A stretch of DNA of 64,000 bases from Tigriopus japonicus (lineage: Eukaryota; Arthropoda; Copepoda; Harpacticoida; Harpacticidae), in contig JAAGOF010000096.1 in NCBI GenBank assembly GCA_010645155.1, positions 112,669 through 176,668 on the forward strand, given 5' to 3'. A program made the translations under genes and the position numbers. A model generated the notes under the pieces. It did no database searches, had not been told where the DNA came from, and saw nothing but the letters and a program-made list of their open reading frames with translations. Shown here in pieces: positions 11,278 through 22,990 of the stretch (position 1 is the first letter of the stretch; each line of letters begins with the position of its first letter).

Positions 11278-14200
11278 TCATAAGACATCCGCATATGAGA
11301 TGGTCGAAATCAAAGGCATGTATCCGTAGAAATTGATCAATCGATTGATGCACTCCGCTCGTCGTTGATAATGGCCATTTTGTTTGGATATGGATTTGCC
11401 CTTTTCACATTGGCCACAAGTTACCTCAATCACTTTAGAAAATTTCACGGGTGGCTTGGCTGAGAAATCGGCAATCAATCCGGCCATAAAAATATCCTCG
11501 CAATTCTTATGTTGATCCACTTCATCGCGAATCCTTTGCGGCATATGGTAGGTGTAAGCCTAACAAAAACGATCAGCAATTGACGAGGGTTCCTTTGAAC
11601 CAAGGGGTACAATCAATGAAACCAGTGAGACTTACAAATGCAAAATACTGATGGATGAAGGTAGCGCTGGTGAGAGTAAGAGCAAAATCCCGATCTGCTC
11701 CGGTGTGATAGTTAAAAATTCCTTTTTCGTTGGGAAATGTTGTTCGAGGAGATATTCCAACCATCTGATCTTGATGTTCTCTCCATATCCTTAGATGAGC
11801 TTGCCCAATAAAACACCAAGACAAGCAAACCTTTTATAATATATCTCAGTCTCACCGAAAGCCATCGTCGAAAATTAAGGGATCTGAAACTCGAGTATCG
11901 TCATCCATCATAAAAATAGCTTCGGTGTTAATAATGTCAAATGGGAGGACTCGATTATTCAGAGAGTTCTGCTCGGCTCTTAGAATATGAACAGGAAAAT
12001 ATGTCTGAGGCAATTGGAAATCCTTAGGCAAAGGGTTGCCCACATCGTTCCAAACCACAATGACCTACAATTTTGGAGTTCAATTTAGTCAATGAGATTT
12101 TTTTTGTAATGTTTTGAATTACTTGGTCAATAAGTCGGGTTCCGTTCAAAAATTTCAAAAGGTCGCACATCAAATTGGTTCTCTTGTAGGTCATAAATAT
12201 CGGAGTATACTTCGTTTGCGATTCATGGGCGTGTTGTTCCTTGTACCATTTGGGCACATCTCGATTGTGGGTTCCCGGATAAAATGGAGCTCGCGCCCAA
12301 GGATGAAAAGCCATGTTCCAAAGGAAATAGTCTTCATTAGGATCAAATGAAGCACTCGGAATTTGAATTGATGAGAGTATTTTGCCCTGAATTAAATCGA
12401 AGGACTCGGTTCTCTGATTGTGAAAGGAGAGAAATATACTATTGGATCTTGATGAACAACTTGAATCGACTCACTTTGAACATGGGTGCACTGAGGGCAA
12501 GTCTCTTCATGATGATGAGACACAAGGCATCCATGATGTTGTCAAGGGAACTGAAATAGGTACGAAATGCTTGGAACCCTTGTCTACGCATAGACAAAAT
12601 GGTGCCTGTTTCGATGTCGGTAAGTTGAGTAATCACATCCTAAAAATAACATACGCGGCATGGTTTTGAGGGGGTAAGTAGACTAGGGCGCAATTTCAAA
12701 GTGTGGAATGCTTTTAATAGTCCATTTGGAATCATGCATCTTGGCTGGATTCTTTTACAAGGCTCTCCTTTCCAAGCTACTTGTTTGACAAAAAATGGTG
12801 TTCCATTATTTCAATACCTGATTCCCTACATGGGCAAACAAAGGCTCAATTTTCAAAATCGGAATTTGAATTGATGAGAGTATTTTGCCCTGAATTAAAT
12901 CGAAGGACTCGGTTCTCTGATTTTTTTCTTTGGTTTCACAACCGCTTGATATCTTCCAACGGTAGCCCCGGTAGAGACAAAAACATCAATCAGTTTCACG
13001 CAGACCTCTAGTGTAATTGTAATTGAAATTACAACTGCGTATTTGCAATTACATTTTCAAGTAATTGTAATTGAATTAATTACATTTAAGATCAAAGTAA
13101 TTGTAATCAATACCATTTAAGATCAAAGTAATTATAATCAATACCAATTAAGATCAAAGTAATTGTAATTATTATTTACATTTGAACCGATTTCATTGAC
13201 ATTTTTCAATTACAAAATACAATTATATTTTCAACTACGTAGGATGTTCTGGGATTAAACATTTTTCAATTTTTCACCTTTTCAATTTTTTCACCTTTTC
13301 AATTTTTTCACCTTTTCAATTTTTTCACCTTTTCAATTTTTTCACCTTTTCAATTTTTTCACCTTTTCAATTTTTACACCTTTTCAATTTTTACACCTTT
13401 TCAATTTTTTCACCTTTTCATTTTTTTGCAACTTTTGCACCATTTAATTTTTTTACAACTTTTCCACCTTTCCAATTTTTTACCATACAAGTTTATTCAC
13501 CCAAGATTCAAAAGCTTTAGATGCTCTTTTAACACTTTGCACTTAACAATAAAGGAGTTCTAAGGTTTGATACTGAAATGTTATTGAATGTAATCCTCCC
13601 CAGAATGGAATAATTGGAAAACTTCTTATGATTGAGGTCTGGAGATCGGAAGGTCATTTATCCTCGCCCAGGAATGAGGAAAGGCATTTTCACAATAATT
13701 GTGGACAAGCCGTACAGTACAGTACGAGAAGGAGCCCACTTCTGTTGGCAGAGCAGGGAACTTCAAAGTTTTTTTTTTCGCAAATTCGTAACCGTCTCAA
13801 AAAAATTTGTTGCAAACAAAATATGTTGAAAAGGATAAACAGAACTGTTGTTGAATAAACGTGGAAAAAAATAAAAAAAAATATTGGACTAAATTGATAT
13901 CACGTGACTTGAAACTAAAAAAGTTCTCACCGTTGCATTAAATTGAGAAAGAGAAATGGCGATCTTGTTCCAATCAAGTACTTCAGCAAAAGGTAAGTTG
14001 AAAGCGCCGATGAATACTGGGATGGCCCCATAATAAAGTGCTTGCATTAATATCTTATTGGAGACCACGCCACGCGGGAAAAGAATGAAGTTCACATCTT
14101 TCAAGGCTTGACGGTTCCAAGCCAGATGTTCCTCGGTTGTGTTGGGTGCCATAATAAACGTTCTACGTCGTCGAACCGGAACGAAGTTGGGAATTAGCTC

Positions 14201-14702
14201 CTCCAAAGGATCCCTTAACGTTTTGACATCTTCTATTGACACCGGTATGATTATATTTCCATCCATGAACTGACTCTGTGCTGCTATTATTTTTGTTGTT
14301 GCCATCACTTTGCGTATTTGATCCACTTCAAAGTAAACAATATACAGGATCTCGTCATCATTCTCTAAAAAACTGAAAGACAACAATCATTAGTGACGAA
14401 TAACTGTGTTGTTTCCCAACCTTTTCTTACCTTGTGAAGTTCCTTTGATTTGTTTCTATGGTAAAACACGCGTTGTTTTCGCTTTGAACTACGACGTAGG
14501 AATTCCACATGATATCTGACCCAATGCGCCATCTGTCATTGTAATTTTGACATTGGCTTAATGACAAATTTGATCCGAGTCGTTCAAAGTGTGCACTTAT
14601 TTCAAAATCTTGATGCATTCGCGGATTTGACCAGAAGAATATGACAATTAGCGACGCAGGTAAAACGGTCAAGATGGAACGCATTAGGCCATTGAGCTTC
14701 AT
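11278..14702 (-). CDS. Exostosin-like glycosyltransferase copy 1 (EXTL3/botv type)
   Basis: Seven exons on the minus strand: 14431-14702, 13931-14372, 12475-12639, 12123-12413, 11856-12064, 11636-11789 and 11278-11559. They total 1815 nt, encoding 604 aa with no internal stop. The ATG at 14702 opens a type II membrane protein: MKLNG, then a hydrophobic segment (LTVLPASLIVIFF) near residues 10-24. A short exostosin (GT47-like) segment follows with LMQALYYGAIPVFIG and LPFAEVLDWNKIAISL. After the linker MRRQGFQAFRTYFSS comes the GT64 domain: FMTYKRTNLM, SLNNRVLPFDII, the metal-binding MMDDDTRVSD, IWREHQDQMVG and a C-terminal MPQRIRDEVDQ, NCEDIFM, KPPVKFSKV stretch. EXTL3-type enzymes transfer GlcNAc in heparan sulphate assembly in the ER/Golgi. 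This protein is much shorter than human EXTL3 (about 919 aa), so its exact reaction is inferred only. Copy 2 lies about 21 kb to the right. Confidence 0.88.
12866..12923. repeat. Duplicated scrap of exon 4 of exostosin-like copy 1
   Basis: This intronic sequence repeats the 5' part of exon 4 (about 12357-12416), including the block gttttgccctgaattaaat-like core and the ggactcggttctctgatt end that overlaps the splice acceptor. It lies in intron 2 in the same orientation. It is absent from the matching place in copy 2, so it arose after the two genes separated. Confidence 0.75.
13010..13490. repeat. Two adjacent simple tandem repeats
   Basis: About 13010-13240 is built from attgtaatt-type units with a longer partial period around gatcaaagtaatt. 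About 13255-13430 is a tandem array of a 17-base unit, ttttcaattttttcacc, present about ten times with minor variants, decaying to 13490. Both lie in intron 2 of exostosin-like copy 1. Confidence 0.85.
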
Positions 14703-14820
14703 ATCGACCCTTTATAGGGTCAACAGAATCTTGCGCTGTTAAAAGGCTCTGAAAAGTACGAACAAACGATTGCAAGGGTTTAGGGCAAATATGCGAAGAA
14801 AATGAATCTGAAATCAGATA

Positions 14821-15742
14821 CATGGTGAGGGCATTGAAACGATACACTTTCATTAAATTTTAAATAACAAACATTGTTGGAAGCAGTAATTCCCCTCTGG
14901 ATACTCCTTTTTAAGCCACGGAAGTACTTTTAATTTCAAAAGATCCAGGTAAACGGCAGCGGTGATTTTGAGGCCAGAATCTATAAATATCGGAGGACAG
15001 ATCCGCCCATCCGAGGCCAAAACGCCCAATACCATAACTTTGGCCGGATTTTTGGTTTTTTGGGCAATCCGGATGTTCTCCGGCACATCCTCCACAAGTC
15101 CAGATGCCAAATATCGATCATTTCTACAATTATGTGCCGGATCTACATAAAAAAGTTTTTCATCACTAAAAGCCGTCACTAACCCAGAATTTGATTTTAG
15201 CCAGCTCAAAATACGACGAGATCTTGTAACTCTCAACTCCTTTTGCTTAGAAGAAATAAAATGACGTGGCACAACAGCTCTGTTTTTCATTTTTAAATCC
15301 TTTGAAAGGAGATTTCTCATAGTTTTGGGGTCCATTTTAAAGTCCCTGGCCAAGGATCTTGTGCGACAAAGATTTCTTTTTATTCTGGCTTGCACAGCGG
15401 CTATGGTGGGCTTCGTCCGTTTGGTCCGGCTTCGGCCACCACCATGACAAGCCTTGACATCGCCAAAGGCTTCAAAAAGAGTTTTAACTCGATAAACTTT
15501 TGCTCTTGTACAATTTAATTGTTTAGAAATCGAGGTCGGGGTTTCCCCCGCCTGCAATTTTTCGAGGATGAGGCGGCGAATCCCTTCATGGGCGGCCATT
15601 TTAATGTATTTTTAAGTGATATTTTATTTTAGAGCAGAAGAGGTAGCAAACAACTACTTCCAAAAAAGGCGGGAAATTTAAATCTTTAGTTTTAGTACAG
15701 CTGCTTTTTATAAAAGTGTATCGTTTCAATGTCCTCACCCTG
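14821..15742 (-). mobile_element. Internally deleted Tc1/mariner-family element
   Basis: A 922-base element flanked by TA on both sides (14819-14820 and 15743-15744). It has terminal inverted repeats of about 30 bases that share attgaaacgatacact and start catggtgagg / cagggtgagg. It is shorter than the usual 1.2-1.3 kb because the 3' part of the transposase gene is missing. It sits 118 bases upstream of the start codon of exostosin-like copy 1. Confidence 0.9.
14853..15599 (-). pseudogene. Mariner-family transposase, C-terminus deleted
   Basis: Open frame of 248 aa from the ATG at 15599. The N-terminal half has paired helix-turn-helix DNA-binding features (LILEKLQAGETPTSISKQL, then TKRTKPTIAAVQARIKRNL). 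The catalytic domain starts with the first acidic residue in AFSDEKLFYVDP and continues through VMVLGVLASDG. It stops after GNYCFQQ, exactly where intact relatives have the DGAPAHT motif with the second catalytic aspartate. The second and third catalytic acids are therefore absent, and the protein cannot catalyse transposition. It could in principle still bind the terminal repeats. The first half resembles the transposase at 28368-29375 only distantly. Confidence 0.88.
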
Positions 15743-16737
15743 TACAAATAAAAAACCGCTAATGTTTACCTATGTAAGTATTTGATGCGGTTTTTGAATT
15801 GAAATTGTCTGTTACAGGTGCCAACTATTGAGTTTTATGTTAAAAGCTTGGACAAAAAATTATATTATTTTATAAAGCCGTATACTTTCAGATTTTGAAT
15901 CTGGAGAGCTTCAATTCGCCAACGGGCCATTTTCAGAATAAAAGTGCATTTATTAAAAAAAATGTTTCAAGTAGTTTCAAATCTATCCCGCTACTCAAAC
16001 AGCACATTTTGGGTGACTAGAAACTGGATTTTTGAAGAAAGAAAACCTTGATGAAAGTTCTCTTGCATATATTATAATAATTGTAAAACTTACTAGCCAC
16101 ATTTCTATCTTTTCCCTGATGGATATGTTGAGATTGTGCTCTCCACTTGATGCTCGTGCTCATTCTACATGTAGTCATGTAACTCTGTAGTCATTTCGTA
16201 TAGATAGTCCCGTCAGATAATAAATATGTACAGTTCTCCAACTCATTGCACGACTTATGGTTCTTTTTTGTCCATATCAATCATTCTCTTACCTATACTC
16301 TAATGTGCACCTTGTGTTTCCGAGTGGCTTTTTACAAAATACAAAAATACAAAATACATACTCTCTCTGTCATGTCAACTTGCCCTCCTAGCTCGATTCC
16401 CAACAGGACAAAATCCCAGTGAAAAAGCTTCTCCAGATGGCACATCCCATGAGTGCTTTATAAAAATGCAGTGTCAAAGCATTGAAAATGTATACACAAA
16501 TTGCAAGTCAAGGACATCAGACGACATTAACACAAATCAACAAGGTCTAGAACTTGAGATGTTCAAGTGCCCAATATTCCAGGAAGTCCCCAGAGAAAAT
16601 AGGCCAAGATGTACATCCTTTTACCAGATGAAGTGAGGAGCTTTGGCCCACCTCATAAAGTCAACCAATGTATGGATAAGAAAACTGTCCACTTGGAGAG
16701 TTTATTCAGCAATCCCTTAAAATCAGACATTTTAGTC
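15743..16737. other. No gene recognised
   Basis: AT-rich sequence without convincing open frames. About 16120-16210 (tgttgagattgtgctctcc and following) loosely resembles 17609-17700. This raises the possibility of old LTR pieces, but I could not establish it. Confidence 0.5.
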
Positions 16738-16960
16738 CAGGGGTAACAACCGTTTTTGTGTCAAGGCCCACCATTCAGATGATGGCAGGTTCATGGGCCC
16801 ACAAATTAACAATCAAAGACCTCTGGGCCCACAAGTACAGTACTATGGATGTCTCATGGGACCATTATTTAGGACTTTCCTCATTGCTTGTGGACCCACA
16901 AATGATCCCTCCCCCTTGGCCCCACATGTGGACCCTTTTTCTAGTCTTTCTTCCATGAAA
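16738..16960. mobile_element. Truncated relative of the hAT-type element at 37119-37367
   Basis: It starts with caggggtaacaacc and shares, in opposite orientation, the strings caaggcccac, tgggcccacaaatta, atcaaagacctctgggccc and acagtacta with the element at 37119-37367. The far terminal repeat cannot be found. It is therefore a one-ended or diverged copy. Confidence 0.65.
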
Positions 16961-17039
16961 AAATTCACCAAACCAAGATATGCCCAAAAACGCAATCTTT
17001 GTTCTATTTCATTAGTGAAGACGAACTTTGGCTTTAATG

Positions 17040-17480
17040 GGGCTTTTAGGAAGGTGGTGCCTCATCGGAGGGCGGTGGAACCATTGCGTGCCCGGGATAT
17101 CTCGTTTCCCCGGGACGTTTTCCGTCACGGATCCAACAAGATCCCACCATGGGTCCAGATGATCCTACCAAACCCACCATCAACGTGGAGACCAACACCA
17201 ATGAACCGAGGCCCCCCGATTGACCGGTGGCTGACCAAACCCGTGGCCGGCGTGATACCCGGAATTTGCCGTCACCAATTCCCATTAGTGCCTTGAGGAG
17301 GATGGCGCCCCGAGAGGAGGGTGGTGAAGGAGCGACAGTGGCCGGGAGGGAAAATTCCCCGGTAAGTCTCCCACCATATGTGCGGTACCCGCCATGGAGA
17401 CGAAGTTTCCAGTGTGGAAGACAACGCCGCCACCTTGGACGAAAACCATGCCACTCGGTGGATGAAAGCAATGCCAGGTA
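17040..17480 (+). other. GC-rich island, possible retroelement pol relic
   Basis: This stretch is markedly richer in G and C than its surroundings and open in several frames on both strands. One plus-strand frame reads NVETNTNEPRPPD then RGRRDTRNLPSP, similar in style to the linker after integrase in copia-type polyproteins. It is followed by purine-rich tracts ending in gagatgttgt at 17477 and 17606. I do not recognise a real domain, so the assignment is a weak inference. Confidence 0.25.
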
Positions 17481-20400
17481 AGGGAAAGGAGATGTTGTGT
17501 TCCAGTCAAGTCTATTTACATTCTCCTTACTACTGTGATTTACTTAAACCCTCTGTGATATTGTGATATTTATTTCTTCATTGTTTTAACTTGTGCCCAC
17601 GAAAGAGGGAGATGTTGTATTCTCTTGCTCCCGTCATAAATGCTCATGCTCGATACTAGTCATTCCATTCTGTATGTATACCATGTCTTATTATGAAGAA
17701 TTCTTATAGTCATTGACCAACATCTCCTGATGCATTATCATTAATTAAAGATATTTCATTGTTGATCACATTGGAAATCTCTAGAGTTGGAGCTTCGATG
17801 AGTGTCTCTGTCCAAATCTTAAGCAATTCATTTGAAGTCATCTCTTGAAATGCATGATCATTTTCAAATTTTGTTGATTATGTTTTGTCTTGTTTCAGAA
17901 TTTCATGAAAATCCATTTACAAAAACTAACCAATCGGTCAGGATTTGGAATGAATACAGTCATTTTCTTTGAAACCAAGTAATCTTCACTGTTTTCAAAT
18001 GCTTGGTTGAAAACTCTCTTATTTACCAGATACAAAACAAAAACGATCATATGTTAGTTAAGCGTGTGCCAAGGTGTGCTGGTAGCATTGACTTCAAGTC
18101 AACTTCAAGGAAATCTTCAAGCCATCTCGTTATTTGGCCTTAACCTTAGAGGAGTATAGAGAGGCCATTGTCGTCATTATGACTGCCTTGTTTACAGCCA
18201 ATACTGGCCAAAGTTGGCCAAATATTTCCGACGAATATTGAAAAATACTTGCTTAAACAAGTGGAAGATCATGGTTTAAACAAAAGTACGCACGACATAT
18301 ACTCAATGCCAAATCTTAAAATATGCAAATAAATGGTTACAAATTGTAGAAAATGAACCACATTGAGCACCTTAGTATAATTTGGGAGAAGCAAACCGTG
18401 GGCAGGAGGCTACTGGCGGAAACTAGGTTTAAAAAAAACTAAGTTTTTTTTTTTTTAATTTGCCTTCTACGAATACGTTTGTTTGGGCAAGTTTCAACTA
18501 GACGCTGATGATAAATGGCCCTTGCTGCCCACAATGAAATTCCAGGACCAGTGTTTGGGAAACGTCACAGCCAAAGGTCAACTGGGGCCTGAAAATTGTC
18601 CAACAAAATGTTAGGCCTGTCTGCCCCAGCGTCTCCTCTCTGCCAACTCTGTGGCTCCACCTCTTTGGTTTGCTCCAGAAGTTTCACATTTCTTGACACC
18701 CTTATTTTCTGAATTGTTTATGTTTCAGTGGTTCCATATCTTGCTAAATGGTTTCTTAGTTGCGTAAAGTCATGGCGTTTGCGCCATGAATCATTTTCAA
18801 AAAGCCCTTTAAGGTTAAGAGACAAAGGGCACTCCATTTAACAGGTTTTGACATCCCCATGGACTTGTTGAGTTTACTAAGGTTTCTTCGGGAACCTAAC
18901 CTTCCATTGGTATACTTTTCAGTTCTGATGGGGTAGAGCAAACACATCTTGAGTCTGACTCATCTCAAAACCATCAAACGAGTGTGTTTCTAGTCGAGAG
19001 CAAAAATTGCAATAGCGGTTAGGCTTTGGGTGTCCGGATTCTCAATAGCCATGCACCCAGGCTATCAAAACAAACAAACAAGCCCTTTAAGGTAAAATAG
19101 TTAAGAAAATTACTTTGAATCGTGGTTGCAAGAATCTAAGAACAGCAATATTAAATCTCTATCTATGGTATAAGGTGTTGTAACGTGTTGGAGTCCCAAA
19201 CCAAACCAAGGATTACTCTCACATATATTACGTTAGAAAAAACAAGATGGCTTGTAAATCGATAAAATTTCGTATACTTGACAGAAATTTCCAACTTTAT
19301 CTACAATGTTGAAATCTTACATTTTGTGGATTTTTTTGTACCAGAATCACTGAACCGGAATCATTCAGGTTTATAAACTATAGAAATGGGTAGATGCGAG
19401 ATACTCGTTTTTTGCAGGACAATAGCTCAAAAATAGTTGCGTGAATCAGTCCAAGTTTTCCGAGGCACATTGATATCCTATGCAGGGTTGGTTCAAGCAA
19501 CACCCTGTTGTTTTTTCTGGCCAAACAATAAGATAAGGTTTGTCACATCTGAAAGTGTTGTTTTGAGTTTTTTGCTCTCCATTTTTTTATACAGAATACA
19601 TAAGCAGTGATCATCCATTGATGTTTTTGAGGCAGGTCTAGACAACTCGCAAATTATTTTCATGATCAACCCTTTTTTCAAGGACTGGATTGCATCAACC
19701 CTGAGAGTGTGCCCAATTTGACTATGACCAGAAACAAGTTTACTCCCAGTGACAAGGATTCAGTTAAGAGAGCTTGTTGATGGCTGATTGCAACAAAGCG
19801 TCCAGGTCAAAAGTGGCCTACAAAACGATATGTGGCACTGGCCCAGTATGTCGTATCTGTCAATATCTGTGGAATCATTAGCTTCATTGCATGTGAATAA
19901 CCAACGAGATAAGTCTTTTAGAAATGTGTTGCTTTCTTTGAATACTTAAATCATAGCCTTAATTTATTAAATGTCAGAGCACGAGGAGAGGCTCGACCAA
20001 AAAGTCTTTGATATTGTGGAGGGGAGATATGTGGTGTCATCGGTAGCAATCTCCAACAAGGAAAGAGGTCCAACGTTCGCTTCTTCTCCCCGATCTTTCT
20101 TTAGGAAACTTTTACATATCAATCTACATGCACAAATGGAGAATCATTTTGAACCCGGGCATGAGATAGCCGATCGGAAAATTTTACGATTCAATGGCTG
20201 GCTTTGGTGGCCGGACAAGGCTTAATAAATTAACCCTAGAACCCCCAGCAAAAAGGATTCTATGTCAAGGATGATTTTATAGAATCATATACAATGAAAC
20301 GAGTGCTTGTTAAAAAGCCTGATAAAAGACTCCACATGTTCTCTCCAATTCTTTTGTGAAAGTGACAAAGACCTCAACCAACTGTAAAAGCGAATTCATT

Positions 20401-20643
20401 ATTTCTATTGTGTTATTTCGCTCATACTATTTGAAAAACACATTTGTGTTCTTTATTCATTGCATTTTCACAAGGTTACATGAAACATGATGTCTGAGAG
20501 TGAAACGGCATTTTGCAATATACTTCTTTTTTAGCAAAATAAGTTATTACGGTTATACCCTTCGTTTTTCCACAACTTGTCGTCGATGGGATTAAGTCCA
20601 AAAGTGCCACGATTTATGACGCATGATGGCTGCATCATGTCTA
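17481..20643. other. Gene-free stretch with one dispersed repeat
   Basis: There are no convincing exons. About 18545-18655 is a compact copy of a repeat that recurs inverted and split at 45430-45470 plus 45730-45800 (shared gacgctggggcagacaggcc and ggacaattttcaggcccc, read on the minus strand here). Other open frames (18756-18947, 19493-19681, 19971-20225) match nothing I know. Confidence 0.5.
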
Positions 20644-21875
20644 CAGGGTCCGCCAAAACCTTGGCACTTGATATAAATGCAGATATCTACGTAACAAAGC
20701 AGCCGATCGGAATGAAACGTTTAGTGCGTCCAGTAGGGTGTCTTAACTGGTTAAGAACAATAAGAAACAAAAGAGATCCAGTGACAGACCGAGGCCCAGG
20801 GGGCCGTGCAAAAAGTGCACTAAAGTCTATTTGCGACCGAGTCCTACAGCCCGAGCAAAAATGCCAAAGTCCCCGTAAATTTTTTCTTGTAATAGAGCAT
20901 TCAAATGGCTTTCCAATGGGCCCAAGTTTTTGAAAATCGGACGAGAAACAAAAAAGTTGTGTCCATTTTTCCAAAAGTCACCGATTTCTGTCTCGCGCCT
21001 CCAGTGCCGGCCGGCATCGTCAAGAAGAACACCCTCAACGAGACCAGGGCGCCCATACAGTGCCTCTCCGAGGCCAGGAAGACAGCCAAGGATATCGCCA
21101 TGACTGTTGAATACACTGTCCCGGCTGTGTACAAGATCCTGAAGTCCATCAGGGAGAGGAACGGCGTCACGAAGTACAACTTCAAGGGCGGTAGGCCCAA
21201 TACCAAGGTGACGGCCGCCAACGTGCGCACGGTGAAGGAGATGGCCAGGAGGAACCCGGTGAGGCACGTGAAGAACATTCAGAAGGACTGCAACGTGTCT
21301 GCGACAACTGCCAGGTGCTTGGTGAAGGAGGTCGGCCTGAAGTCCCTGGCGACCCTGGAGAGGCCGCTCCTGAGCCACCAGGCCGTAGTCAAGAGGATGG
21401 AGAGGGCCAAAAAGCTCCAGGAGTGGTTTGAGCCCAACCAGAATGACCCCACCCTCCGGGCCGTCCTCTGGAGCGACGAGAAGCTCGCTTGCCGTGCTAC
21501 GGCCGTGGAGGCCGTGGCCTGCAGGAAACGCCAGCCCAACGTCAAGGCCCTGGACAAGGAGGACGGTAGTAATACCGTCCTCCTTGCCCTGGAGAAGGCA
21601 ATCAAGAAGGCCTGGGAATGTGCCCTAGAAGGTGAAGAGAGTGTGCAAGGCCATCCACGTCCGTCTGAAGAAAGTTCTCGTCGCAGAGGGCCTCCACTTC
21701 ATGTAGTTCAACCGAAGTTGGTTGAAAATTATGAGAAAAAACGTAAAAAATGATAGAAATATAAGTTGTTTGGCTTTGATTCAAGTTTCTAAGTTGGTAA
21801 AGAGCATGGAAATCGACCCAGTAGTTTTTTAGTTAGATTTGTTTTCGTGAAGTGCCAAGGTTTTGGCAGACCCTG
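20644..21875 (+). mobile_element. Tc1/mariner-family element, internally deleted
   Basis: A 1232-base element flanked by TA (20642-20643 and 21876-21877). Its terminal inverted repeats of about 26 bases share gccaaaaccttggcactt. The interior is far more GC-rich than the flanks, which fits a transferred element. The transposase gene inside is missing its central catalytic part. Confidence 0.9.
20905..21753 (+). pseudogene. Mariner-family transposase with central deletion and frameshift
   Basis: The frame is open over about 280 aa, but the true start is uncertain and the first 25-30 residues may be non-coding. An HTH region is visible (RKTAKDIAMTVEYTVPAVYK) with a second DNA-binding part after GGRPNTKVTAANV. 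The catalytic domain begins with AVLWSDEK, the first acid, then jumps directly into the C-terminal segment ACRKRQPNVKAL and AIKKAWE. The stretch holding the second and third catalytic aspartates is therefore gone. Near 21628 the frame shifts: the expected ending CKAIHVRLKKVLVAEGLHFM is found in another plus-strand frame at about 21645-21705. This copy is dead. Confidence 0.85.
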
Positions 21876-22019
21876 TACAAGTAGCGGGGGTAGAAAAAGT
21901 CCTGTTGCAAAAATGGGAAAATTCATAAATGCGAATAATGATGCAATTTTTGAACTTATAATTCAGTTTTCTGGTTGAAGGACACATGTTGATGATTAAT
22001 TTATAAGATTTAATCAATA

Positions 22020-22990
22020 TAGGCCCCCCTCTCCAGCAATAACCCTCCCCAGCCTAGACCTGGAGGCTTTACAGGTGGTGACGATGTAATTGGTAGGCAT
22101 GGAGGGCCAGGCCTCATCCACGGACTGCTTGAGATCCTCCACATTGGTATGGCGGACCTTACAGGCCTGGGCTTAGCCTAGCCTGAGTAGTCTAGCACAT
22201 TAAGATTTCAAAATTGTGGCGGCAAGAAGTCCTTTGGCAAAAAATGTGAGATGATCCCCGAGCCACTCCTGCACAATGATGCAAGTGCTTCTTGCTGGGA
22301 CACACCATTGGCCTCATTAGCAATGGAGGCAATGAAGGGTGTCACCTTGGTCTTCAGGATGTCCAGGTAGTTGGCCTCATTCAACCTCTAGCCGGTTTGG
22401 AACCAGACTGGGCCCATCTTCATCCCATTGGATGCGACGAGACCCAACATCATGACGGAAGCCGGGTGTTTGGTGGTGGTCACATATCGACTGGGGTGAT
22501 CCACAGAGGGTGCCTGGGAAGGCAAGGACCCGGTTGTTCTGTCAGTTGTGAATGGGTCCACTGTGAAATTCTTTTCGTCTGAGAAATTGATCACGTGCCG
22601 TGGGTTGTTCTTGATGTTGTTGAGGAGCTTGGAGGCCATCTCAAGCCTAGTGTCAGACTGTTTTAGTGAAAGAAGTGGCTTGGCTATTTTCCTGAGGCTT
22701 TTTATTCCCAGTATCTTTAAGGCCTTGCCGACGATGGATTTGTAGAGGCCCTGTAATTTGGCAATGGCCGAGATTTTGAGAGACCTTGGCAGTGTTCAAG
22801 ATGATGTCAACTTTGCGCCTGCCAGATCTGGGCTTGTCGGCAAGGGTGTCACCATTGTCCTTGCGGTTCTGGACTCTCTACGGTCCGCACGGTGACGCCG
22901 AACCACTTTGCGATCCCCCTATTTGGTATGAACGCCTCAAGGAGAATTGAGATCACGCTCTTTTTTGCCGCCAGTGTGATTGGGCAGAAT
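22020..22990 (-). pseudogene. Mariner-family transposase relic
   Basis: The minus-strand translation shows family order in several frames. These are IAKPLLSLKQSDTRLEMASK, then INFSDEKNFTVDPF (first acid), TTKHPASVMMLGLVASNG, VWFQTG with a stop, YLDILKTKVTPF, and at the end ACKVRHTNVEDLKQSVDEAW. The region with the second and third catalytic aspartates is degraded. Stops and frameshifts interrupt it repeatedly. No terminal inverted repeats were found. Its motifs resemble the near-intact transposase at 28368-29375 more than the copy immediately to its left. Confidence 0.78.

Noticed and set aside
14853..15599. Domesticated transposase gene
   Set aside because: The frame is open, but it is bounded by intact terminal repeats and TA flanks and is simply missing its C-terminus. 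Nothing suggests host use.
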